A DNA stretch of 57,249 nt from positions 5,730-62,978 of the forward strand of contig QXVZ01000228.1 in the NCBI GenBank assembly GCA_008931825.1. Direction: 5' to 3'. The notes beneath the pieces are model-generated. The model was not told where the DNA came from and did no database searches. It saw nothing but the letters and a program-made list of their open reading frames with translations. Of this stretch, positions 1-15,000 are shown piece by piece. The stretch is from Phallusia fumigata (lineage: Eukaryota; Chordata; Ascidiacea; Phlebobranchia; Ascidiidae). Positions within the stretch are counted from its first letter, which is position 1. Every line of letters begins with the position of its first letter. The position numbers were made by a program, and so were the translations under genes.

Positions 1-164
1 ACGGGTGCATGTCTGGGTTCGGGTTCGGTATCTGTTGTTGTAGTTGTAGTTGTAAGATGAAGTCCCTGAAACACACAGTCGAACATCGTCACTGTTGAAT
101 TAGGACGAGAAGGAAAACAAAATAAACAAAAAATTAAACTCAGGAAGACAAGATACGGAGTTGA

Positions 165-385
165 AGATTAGCTTAATTAAAAACATAACTGCCAGATAAA
201 TTCTATGTAGCGAATAGATTTGGTTGCAAACGTTTCGACAATCGCTGTTGTCATCATCAGTGCATGAAGATGAGAAGCTTAAAAACGTGCGTGAAATTGA
301 GGAAAAAGGAAAAAACGTGTAAGCTGCATGCATTAATGATGACAACAGCGAAATTACAATGTATATAGCAAGCTCTCTGACAGTT
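165..385. repeat. Fold-back dispersed repeat
   Basis: The arm at about 165-262 (ending in a stretch like CAATCGCTGTTGTCATCATC) reappears in reverse orientation at about 335-385 (GATGACAACAGCG, then a degenerate ACTGnCAG region). This makes an imperfect inverted repeat. A weaker copy lies at 685-770 and another, in opposite orientation, at about 33655-33775. It looks like a small MITE-like family; no coding capacity is evident. Confidence 0.5.
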
Positions 386-408
386 AAGGTTTAAAATAGT
401 TGAGAAAT

Positions 409-4937
<4,529 letters not shown>

Positions 4938-5237
4938 CTGCGAAGTTGTAGCATGATCATGCACATAGCTGCTACCTTACCTTGGTGTAAGCTGAACTAT
5001 TTTTGCACTAGGAATCACATGTAGCAATTAAATAAGTTTATGCCACAGAAGTGTACATTTCTAGTTTCAGTNTCCGGTAATTCCCATAAATTTGGATTAA
5101 CATTATTACCCACAATTTTATAAGTCAATTCAGGGGAACGGGTATGTAAATTAACTGAAGGGGGACGGGCATGTAAATAAATTAACCAGAAAAAGAAAAT
5201 CCTTATGCGTGTTATATTGTTGGATAAACTAATCGGT

Positions 5238-5415
5238 GGTTATATAAGCGATTTTACTATTAAGGTCAGGAAAAGAAAATCCGGTTCAAAGATGAAGCCA
5301 GCAACTGTGGTTTAGCTACGGTGAAGCCAATCCTGTAGATCGGGCGTAACTTCTAAACGACTGCAGTTGGGCATTTTGAGTATTGCCAGTTGGATAGAAT
5401 TGACCAAAATTATAT
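5238..5415 (+). repeat. Direct repeat, copy 1 (about 178 bp)
   Basis: Starts GGTTATATAAGCGATT and ends around GGATAGAATTGACCAAA. Nearly identical to 5589-5767, offset 351 bases, same orientation. It is noncoding in all frames as far as I can see and lies upstream of the known astacin exons, where the prodomain exons should be. Confidence 0.8.
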
Positions 5416-5588
5416 TAAACAAAATTTAGTTAACCGTTTTACGTATAATGGCTGTAGTAGGGGCAAATATATAAATTTAAAACTGTGCAAACTGGTGGAT
5501 CAAATTCCTGTGAATTCGTAAAGCCTATGGGTTTATATAAACAACGATTTAATTTATAAGATTGTAAATATTACGAGAATTAACCAAG

Positions 5589-5767
5589 GGTTATATAAGC
5601 GATTCTATTATTAAGGTCAGGAAAAGAAAATCCGGTTCAAAGATGAGGCCAGCAACTGTGGTTTAGCTACGGTGAAGCCAATCATATAGATCGGGCGTAA
5701 CTTCCAAACGACTGCAGTCGGGCATTTTTGGTATTGCCAGTTGGATAGAATTGACCAAATTATTATA
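5589..5767 (+). repeat. Direct repeat, copy 2 (about 178 bp)
   Basis: Second copy of the 5238-5415 element. Only scattered differences (for example GATTTTACTATT against GATTCTATTATT), so the duplication is fairly recent. The sequence between the copies and on to 6090 shows no convincing exon. Confidence 0.8.
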
Positions 5768-6094
5768 CCGTTGAATAAAAAGCGAATTTAATAACTGTCA
5801 AAGAGCAATAGTTGAGCAGGGGAATATTGTAATTTGGGATATGTGCGATTTGGCCAAATTAATTGATTGTAAAACGAGGGTGGGTTACAAACTTTATGAC
5901 TAATATTATCGGCTAAAAAAACTAAGGCGTTTAGATACAGTGAAGCTAAGTCAGGGAAATTATTTAACAATCAAGTCGTATTGAAGTTAACTAGGCGAAT
6001 GGTGGTTTGTGTAAAGTAACCAAGTAGAACTGGCATCGTGGCTGCCCCCTTAATTTACCCCATTAGCCTAAAAATTAAGAAAACAAAAAAGAAA

Positions 6095-6535
6095 ACAACT
6101 TATCAGTCTGGAAGTTGCTGCTTGTTGGAGAGATGGAGGTTGATGAGATCTTGAGAGCAGAGAAGTTGGCGAATTCCTGATGAGAAATAAATTTTTGCCG
6201 TAAAATTAATTTCTCTTTGCCAGTAAACTTGCCCAAAGGCTGTCTGCCGCGTCTATTACTGTTTTATTCAATTTTGCGTATAATGTTCAAATCTTGTTGA
6301 CACAACTTGCTTTTATGTAAACAAAGTTACCTCCTTCCATTCCTGCCACAGCAGTGTCGTTGATCTGCCGATGCGTGGTGAATCCTCCTTCAGCCCTGTT
6401 GGTCCTTCACATAAAAGTAAACTAAAGCTGTTTCAAGGTGCACAAGGTAAAAATGAAATACCAGGAATCCAAGTCCTCCATAGAATCGTGTCATCGACGT
6501 TCCTTCATCCATTCCGTCCTCCCACGTCGACTCGG
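6095..6535 (-). other. Spliced-looking minus-strand exons of an unresolved small gene
   Basis: Three segments have good splice borders on the minus strand: 6535-6462 (acceptor TTTTGCAG, donor GTATTT), 6395-6331 (acceptor CCAACAG, donor GTAACT) and one beginning at 6176 (acceptor TTTCTCATCAG). With the first exon at 7950-7902 in phase, the ORF stops two codons into the second of these. Two other frames are also open across the three segments. One is a 52-codon ORF starting MEDLDSW; the other has no visible ATG. The transcript is therefore better supported than any protein. It could be the 5' end of the astacin gene, but the phases I could build do not join its exon at 4937. Confidence 0.35.
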
Positions 6536-6549
6536 CTGCAAAACCAACC

Positions 6550-7890
6550 TTGTTTTACAAAACATCCAATACAAAAAACATGGTAAGCGTTAACAACCAA
6601 GGCTCAATTTTACCAACACTCTGACCGATTTACCGGGCTTCTGCGCGGGTGACATCATTATTGGCGCTGGTCGCTCCGTCAGATGACGTCATCATGAAGG
6701 AAAATTTGAATTTTAGAAAAGTATTGAAACTTAAACCTCTTTTTTGGGTTTATTGGTAAAATATTTAAAACCTGCGTAGATTTTTATATCTACTCACCAC
6801 TGGGTCTTTGGTTCCTCTCATGTCCGTGAGGGGGTGCAATGACGTCACTACACGCGACAAAACCGGTTTCACTTTTAACTCGATTAAAAAAAGCGAGTTT
6901 ATCTATCCGGATTAGTCCGGATCAATGTTTAGAAATTACTTTATCGTGGTTTATGCGCGTAAAAATTACCCAGAACCTTGTTTACAAAATCCGCAAAAAT
7001 AATATAAAGGGCCGTGCACTGCCCTCTATATTATATAATGCGGCAAAAAATAAAAAATAAAAAAAATAAAAGGTTGGGGAGCAAAAAGTATAAAGGAGAA
7101 GTGAATAAAAGTAAAAAAAAATAGAAAAAAGCAAACGAGGTTCTAGGAATTCCCTAATTTTTAAAATCGTTAAAAAATAATTTAACAGCGCTTAATAAAC
7201 CGATATTGTCAACATGTAATGACGTCATGCAGTCTCATGGTCATCAATCGGGTGGCGATTACGACGAACGGACGTCATAGCTGTAAAAGTCCAAAATTTA
7301 TACTTAATAACAGAAGAAATATGAAATCAAATCCTAACTGTACAAACGGGTTAACCTACGTCTAACCTACTTAAACCTAAAAGCGTAGAACAAAAACTGA
7401 GCAACTCATTATTTAAAGAATGTAGATCAGTGTTGCTAAACTGTTTTCCTTGTACTGCTCCCTGAACAGCTATAGGTAAATTGAAAACGCCCTCCTCCCC
7501 AATAGACAAAAATCGAAACGAATTTAACCTTTTCAACCCGCTTGATCAGAGTAATGAAAACATTTAACCAAATCATTTGGTTCTTTATAGAGACATATGA
7601 CAAAACTTGCAATGTCGTTATTATCCGTTTAAACTGCTTAATTTTCTCTCGACGCCCATTTATTCTCCATCGCCCCTAATGATAGCAAACGTAGGGCGTT
7701 TTCTGCCTTTTAGACCTGAAGCGCACTTATTACCCACAAGCATTACTGATTGCTCAAACAACCATCAAACCATTTACTCTATAGGTCAGGCGCTGCGGCC
7801 AATAATTATGTGAGCATGGGTTATGATCGCTGCTATTTATTCTATTTTGAGTTACAAAGTAAACACTTTACCAACAAAAATCACTTGACC
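6550..7890. other. Stretch without recognised gene
   Basis: AT-rich sequence with poly-A runs near 7040-7130. A 61-codon minus-strand ORF at 7536-7351 has no usable donor and no recognisable similarity. It probably forms an intron of the minus-strand transcript that starts near 7958. Confidence 0.4.
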
Positions 7891-7901
7891 AACTAACTTA
7901 C

Positions 7902-7950
7902 GTGCAAACCTATCATCCAGACAAAGTTTCAACCGATCCGCTTCCAGCAT
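7902..7950 (-). CDS. Candidate first coding exon, unknown gene
   Basis: On the minus strand an ATG at 7950 opens a 16-codon frame, MLEADRLKLCLDDRFA, ending in a consensus donor (GCAC|GTAAGT, phase 1). It lies about 35 bases downstream of a TATA box, as expected for a short 5' UTR. The N-terminus is not signal-peptide-like. The continuation is uncertain (see the exons at 6535-6095). Confidence 0.4.
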
Positions 7951-7984
7951 CCCGTTGTGATTGCCCTGAAGTCAGCACTCCGCC

Positions 7985-7991
7985 TTTTATA
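7985..7991 (-). promoter_or_regulatory. TATA box for minus-strand transcript
   Basis: The minus strand reads GGTATAAAAGGCGG. A start site about 30 bases downstream (near 7958) would fall just before the ATG at 7950 and a strong 5' splice site at 7902. Confidence 0.45.
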
Positions 7992-8460
7992 CCAGCCCTG
8001 GTGATGCCCCTGCGAGTCAGCTTCGAACTCCTTAATTGGGCGCAAATTGCCTGTGGAACTTTCGCACCTTGATTAATCCCTATAATCAGTGTCCAACAGA
8101 TAATATTACCAAGATTTGGGTGTTAGATATGTTTGAACGCGTAAGATAAATATAAAGAGGTAAGGAAAACAATAATAATCTGTTATTATTCTATGATTGG
8201 GCTTCAAATTAGGAAACCAAAATTTATAGCAAAGCAAAGTTTTGTGTTAACACTGGATGCTATTCACATTTCCGTATGATCGATTTTGTACTTATTCTGT
8301 TCAAATTTTTTGCCCGTGAGCTTTGTGTGTGAATAGTTCTAGCAACATTGAGTGTGCACAAATGTGCACTATCAAACAGTTTTAGGCATTTTTGGTGTGT
8401 TCTTCCTTCCGGAGCTTGAAACTATCGGGCAGGGTTTCTTTCGGTGGTTTGTTTTTCTGT

Positions 8461-8690
8461 CCAACCTCGACTGGTCCCACCAACGTCCCCCCCTGCCGTG
8501 TTTCTCACAACGCGCCAAACTCACTCTCTTGTGAGCCCCTGTCACATAACGCCTAATAATTACGGTGTAGCTGCAGCGCGTTCAAGGGGGATCCACCAAT
8601 TGTGCCCTTAACATTTTTTTGCCTCATAACGTTTTGATTTAGTGAAACTGCGTCGCTATGTTTGCTTTCACCAAGCGATATAAACTCAAC
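8461..8690 (-). repeat. Dispersed element, inverted copy
   Basis: Contains a GTGTAGCTGCAGCGCG core followed by TTCA and, further on, AACGTTTTGATTTAGTGAAA and GCGTCGCTATG. The reverse complement matches the elements at about 10935-11140 and 30925-31125, which are introns of the ABCA gene. A partial copy of its outer end (CTGGTCCCACCAACG) recurs at 49529-49543. Probably a non-autonomous transposon. Confidence 0.6.
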
Positions 8691-8694
8691 ATGA

Positions 8695-9017
8695 TTCACC
8701 GAATTTACTCATTAGCGCTACCTTCTGGCAAACATATATGACATGTACGAATCGTAAAGTGTCGCTCTTTACATCAACGAGTGTACGAACGAGATTACCG
8801 GACGTGATTCGGGTGCTCGCTGCCTGTTAAAAGAAGGTTTGTTGGGTTGACGTTTGTTCTAACAAGTGATTTATTGTTGTTAAAGCTTCCTTGATTAAGG
8901 TGCTGACCGTTTTAGAAACATTTAGGCGTTGTTCCTAAAGCTTTGTAAATCTTGCTGCTGAAAAAGAATCATTCTGGATTTAACGAACGTAATCTTGTTA
9001 TTACATCGCCATCTAAG
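8695..9017 (+). other. Upstream region of the ABCA first exon
   Basis: Sequence between the dispersed element and the ABCA start codon. No TATA box or other clear core promoter was recognised. It presumably holds the distal promoter and 5' UTR of exon 1a. Confidence 0.3.
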
Positions 9018-12000
9018 ATGGGTTTCTTTCTGCAATTGGGCGTTCTTCTCTGGAAAAATTGGAAAATTAAACTTCGACATCCAGTAAGTTGTTAAAGATT
9101 GGTTTTATATTCACCAGATCCTATTTTTTGACTTACATTTTAACTTGTACAACATTTTAAATGTAAGATTGAACACCCATGTATATGTAGACAGTTTAAA
9201 CAGATATTTGGTTGCACATAATGATTGTGGCATAAATTACCTGTTTGATCGCATTTACTTTTATTTGCTGCACTGTTTTGGCATTTAAATTTGTTTCAAA
9301 ACAGTTTTTCTGTTTAAAAACTCCAGCATAACTAATGATGTGTTTATTTTAACATTGCATTTGTTTTTTATGTCTCAAATAGCCATGCATTACTTTGAAC
9401 GATATTTAGTGTTTCAATAATGTTGTTTAACAAAGATGACTAAAACACCATTAGTCAAACATGTATTTTTGGACCCAGCATTTTAACACTTGTTGTATTA
9501 GTTCAAATCACATCAATTATCTAAATCAATCATGTGACAAAATTTCTATGCATAAAGTAGAAAGCAAAAATTTGCTTGAACTGGATAATTTCATATTGCA
9601 ACTAATGTTTTTGTTGCAACATAATTTTTCGGTCTAACTGGCCTCATTATGGTCTATGGTTATGATTCATTATAACCACTATATGTTTTGGATGTCGATG
9701 TAACAAAGATAGGTTTGACTTTCAGATCAAATAGACAAATATCAAATATATAGTTTTTTAATATTTTTATGTCACTTAAATCACAAACAGTCAAAAATAT
9801 ATTCACCACATTTTGCATTGAAATGGAAACCTACCAACGAAGTAAATAAGACATCCATACAAGTCATAACATTAGACAAGGCATAATATAGTGCAACTGC
9901 AAGGTCTACAATCTGCCTGAAAAAATTAATTTTTAATGTTCAAGCTTTCTTGGAGAGAGATTCCTCACAGTTTGGACCATAAACAATTTATTGATTTTCT
10001 AATTCCCTGGGTCTGATAATGGAAATTTTCATTTTGATGTAAATGTTTAAGTCAAACTGTGCCAGGCCTAGAAATATGTTTTGTCGCTAAAAACTTTAGA
10101 CTTGGTAAGGCCCTTAGCAGCACAAAGCCCTGACTTCCAATTCTAAAATCTTTGATTTATGCCATTTAGTACTACGAAGTTGAAAAATATACATGTTTTA
10201 TATTTATGAAAACATGTGACCTTGAAATTTTTATGAATATACATAAAATATTATAGAAACTTCATTAATAAGAAAATTTTGAGGCTCTTAGAGACTGTGC
10301 AACTCTAAGCTGTAGCTTATTCTGTTAAACTTAAATCCGACAATCGCTTGGTGTGGTTACCAGCATGTTTTGAAATGTTGCACGTGTTCGCATGGCTCAG
10401 CGTTTTCCCGTCTTGCCTCCAGCAATCAGCTGTTTGCAAAACGTGAAGAAGTTATCACTGCCTCAACCGTTCAGCCTCACTGCCGCCACTGTCTTTGTTG
10501 TCTTCTCTTGTCCGAAAAACTTTAGCGCACAGACCAGCTTGCGTTAGCTGTCTTCTGGGTTTGCTTGCTGTGTAGAGAAGTTTACATGCAGATTGAGTTC
10601 CTCTTTTGTAAGTTTAAATTGAAACCATTTTAGGAAATCCGTTTTTGTTGTTAAAATAACTGTGAATTCCTTTGCTGCATTGACCCTACTAATTTTGTTT
10701 CTTGGGTTTTTAGGCTTAGTTTTCAGTTGAGCCGCAGAAACGTGGTTGCACGACTTTTGTCAAAAGTCGTGAACTTTAATAGAAATGCGCTTTGTGTTTG
10801 CTAATATTTAAAGTCCAGTGTCGAGACGTTTATTGCCGAGGCTTCATGTTTGCGCGCTGCTTGAGGTCTCAATTTTACTCAATTTTACGATAATGGAACA
10901 TTTGTTTGCTGACAAACTCAGTTATTAAAATTGAACATCCGTTTTGCTACTGTTGAGTAAGAAATCATAGCGACACAATTCTACCTCGAACAATAACCAA
11001 ACCGGAAATGGCTGCGCAACGTTAAAACGTTTTAGTGCAAAAGTAGAGGAATTTAAGTGCAAAAGTAGAGGAAACAATTGGTGGAATAAGGTTAAATGCG
11101 CTGCAGCTCACACCGAAAATCTATGGCATGTAATTGGCAGCTTTTGGTAAATTGAACTGTTCACTAAGTCTTTGCCTCGAAACCCCAAATAAAACAAGAC
11201 TACATTACTGTGCATTGAATCTATTGCTTTTTTTGACAGCCCAGTCGTGTTTAATCGTTTTAGCGTTTAAGTAATCAGCCATAAGTAGGGCAACATTTTC
11301 GAAATCCATACTAGGCAGCTTGCCCGTGCTTCTTCGGCTCCATTGTGTTGATTCATTCGGTGAGAATGTGGCAGATGCAACAGAGATGATATCGTTAGAT
11401 AAGGAAAGCCACGTTTTGCAAAGTTTCTATCGAGCAGCAGACTTTCACCCAATTTTTCTTCCCAGTAAATCGATGATTGTTATTGTTTGGAAGTGACAGT
11501 TGCAACTTATGACGAGAGCAAAATTAGTTTGTGGGTAAATTTGCTGTTGGTTTGTGTGGCAGCGATGTAGTAAGCTGATACAGAGATGAAAAGTTTCCTG
11601 TCATATCGCCACATTCGCAAAACCGGACGGGAAACGCAGGAAGCCATTCTCGGAAGTTTTGCGTTGTTAGAAGCAGGAGTGGGGATGTTTAGATGTTAGT
11701 GAGGGGTTGTAAGATGAGCTGATCGGTTTTGCTGGTGAGAGTGATGCGGGAAAATTGGGTAGAATTGTTTTTTACTTTGTACAGTTTCTACAGGACATCA
11801 ATGAGTATAGTGTATAGAGACGTTTGAAATCGAAAGCATTTTTCCAATCTACTTGTTGTTGACGTAATATTGTCACAGTTGAATGGACTAACCTAGCTTA
11901 AAAAACGCTTAAAAACGCGAACAAGCCTTAACGAGTTTTAATGGCCTTAACGAAATAACTTAGTAGACATTGTTTAACTTTCATTTGTAGAATTTTAATC

Positions 12001-15000
12001 TTAATCATTAACGAACAATCGGTTTCCTGACGTCGTCAATACTTTGTTTGTTTTGTCACAATAAAACCCAGCACAGCATCTTATCAACCATCTGTTAGGT
12101 CAAAGTTCAGTAGGTTCTGGCCAGATGTTAAATGTCACCGTTGTAGCGACGTTATCACGTGATCAGCGGGTTTTTGTGTCAAACCGACTGGAACAAAGTT
12201 TCAATCTGAATAGATCGGCTACCCTAACTCAATAGAACCGACACTGAACAAAAGGATAGTGTGCCCTCTTTCCTACCCGTTGAAAAAGAGGAAGTTTCCT
12301 TGACAAAACAAATGCCTCTTTAAATTTCCCTTTCAACAAAATTCGTTTGAGGCGCTTAGATTAAAGCTGAATGGAATGAAAGTTTGACGGTTTCGCTCGA
12401 TTCGATCTCCTTCCCACAACGGTGATGCATCTGCGGCAAAATAAACTTTGGTTTGTGAGTAATGTGGCCTCTTCAATGATTCGGGGCAATACCTTTGTTT
12501 GCTTTCTTTGATGTTGGTTAGCTCATCGTATTGTTTTGAAAAAATTAAGTTTCGAAAAAAAAAACGGATATATGACGCAAAATTATTTATGTCACTATGG
12601 CTTTGTGCTTCGATAAGAAAATTGCAAATATCGGTGACCTTCAGTCAAGGTGAACTTGTAACATAATCCCGCCATGCAAATTTGGGCCACTGCGCCGTGA
12701 TTGGCTGTTGCGACATCAAAATTTGCATGACATCATTATGTAAAAAGTTTTGCATTTATTTCACACCGCAAGTGTCTACAATGCAAATCATGTTTTGAGT
12801 CTTGGCACAAAGTCGCACTTTCACGTAACCACCAGACGACAATGTTACCTCATCCATGCGGGTTGCCTAACTGGTTTCGCGCAGTCGACCGCGACCAATA
12901 AGTTTCTGGAAACCTTACGTCGAATATAATTTGATTCCTGTCATGTGATCAGAGGAGCTCGTTACGGCTGGTTGCACGAAGGTGGTTGGGAGCTTAACAT
13001 CTCGAATAAGGCGTTATAGTGTGTTATATGCGTTGGACGATTCGACATGTTGATATTTTGTCATACTTTGAACAGACCACTCTGCCTACACCGGATTTCT
13101 TTTGCAGTTCCCACCTTATTTTTCTGTTGCACTTTTTTCTAATGTTTTAATTTAAGTCGAACCATGTCAGGTTGGCGGACGAAACTGTGGGAAAGCCCCT
13201 TGGTCGCCCTCTTGTGGAAAAACTTTCTCTTGAAACGAAACTCACCGGTAAGTGTGACGTCACAACTTTGTAACGTTTGTGTGACGTCGCAAGTAAATCG
13301 ACAGTGTATGTGGTATTAAACGTGGTGTTGTGGTTCAGGGCGGGTTGTGATTTCACTGGAAAACTTCGACAGAGAATAAAACTTCAACCACATAATGCAC
13401 GGTTTTGAACAGTCTCAACAAGAAGATGCAAGCGAGTACTTGTGTGTAAAACATTTCCTGATGATGACATCAACGTTGTTCGAAACGTGGAATATGCTTT
13501 ACAAACAAGTGCTGGTTTGAATCTTTTTATTGATCAAAAAACATGTTTTGCAAGCGCAGCAGAAAATTGCCAGTTTCAAAAACAGCACAAACCACGAGAT
13601 TCGCAGCAATCCCAGACTTGCCGGGGGGGGGGCACCACATACCAGCAAATCACACCACTCGGCGCACCACAAAAACTGCCTGCTCCATATTTAGAAAAAA
13701 GATCCCCGGGTGTCACGTGACACTTTTGTTGTGATTGTGACGTCAGTGTCACGCATCGCTGCGTTCAGATAAGCGGTGGATCGATGGTTTGTTCACACAA
13801 CAGTGATATCGGTACAGAACGGCCTTATACAACGGCACTGGTTGCGTATGGGAAATGTTATTATGTGAAGGGGTCACATATACTATTTTGCTCAGTTTTT
13901 TATGTCTCTTTTCATCTATTACCAGTTTCTCAGCTGCAACAAAACCTGTTTGGTCAAGAAAAATAGGTTTAAACTTCTTCAAACTCACACATGTTAGATG
14001 AATATCTGTAGTTGTGCATATTACTTTTGACCCCGTTCATCCATCAGCTAAACCACAGGCCTCAAAAAGTACAAACTAAAAACGAAATATTTATTTAAAT
14101 ATGCATTGTTTGCCCATTTATGTAAGATTACTTTGGTTTGTTCAAGCTTCTTTCCAACCTGCAAAACACAAAAAGTTTTATTGTTTCGTTTCAGTGGGTA
14201 ACAGTGTTCGAACTCGCGACCCCACTTGTCTTGTTCTTCCTACTTGTGGGACTTCGATACAGGGAACCAGTCAGCAAGTCTGGCAGTAGTAAGTAATTAA
14301 ACCTTCTACAAAGCAACAACTATTTCATGTTTGGTTTAGCTCCTTAAGGTTTAGCTCCATCATTTACTTTGAAAGGCACTTTTTTAAAATTGTATGCATA
14401 CATAGAAGAGAGATAGAAATTTTTGAAATGGGTTAAATTTGCAAATAACATCAAAAACTTGGTAATCGTTAAGAAAACTGAGAATAATGTTTAAGTTATG
14501 TTTTTACACAGGGGTGTCATGATTGGTAGTGTTATCATGTCATGTCAAACTCCCATCAGCAAACAAGTAAACTCATTCTAAATGTTTCAGCGTATTTCAG
14601 CCCCCAACCTCTGCCCAGCGCTGGCATGGTTGCCGTGCTCCAGGAGTTTTGTCCATCTAGTGACGGGTCTGATGTTTATGGTTTTCCTATGCACAAAAAA
14701 TCCATGTAAGTTTGCAGTGAAATCAGCTTTTGTAGAATTCATGACGCAGATAAGTTTGGTTGCGTGTTTTAACTTTGGAATCCCAATTTTTACTGATTTT
14801 TCTATGGAAAATAAAATGGAAATCCAACCACAACAGTTTGAAATTAAATAGTTTCTCTACAAGGATTTTGTGAGTTTTTATATTTTGTCAGGATTGGTCC
14901 TTTTCTTGATCATATGCATCATGTCTGGGCGAACCAGAGTGTATTGGATCGACAGATGAATATTTCTTCGACATTCGGCAACTTTAACCAATCATTGCAT

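Noticed and set aside
14205..14235. tRNA-like B box (TGTTCGAACTCGCGACCCC) at the start of ABCA exon 2
   Set aside because: The codons give the conserved first membrane segment of ABCA proteins, so the resemblance is taken as coincidence.
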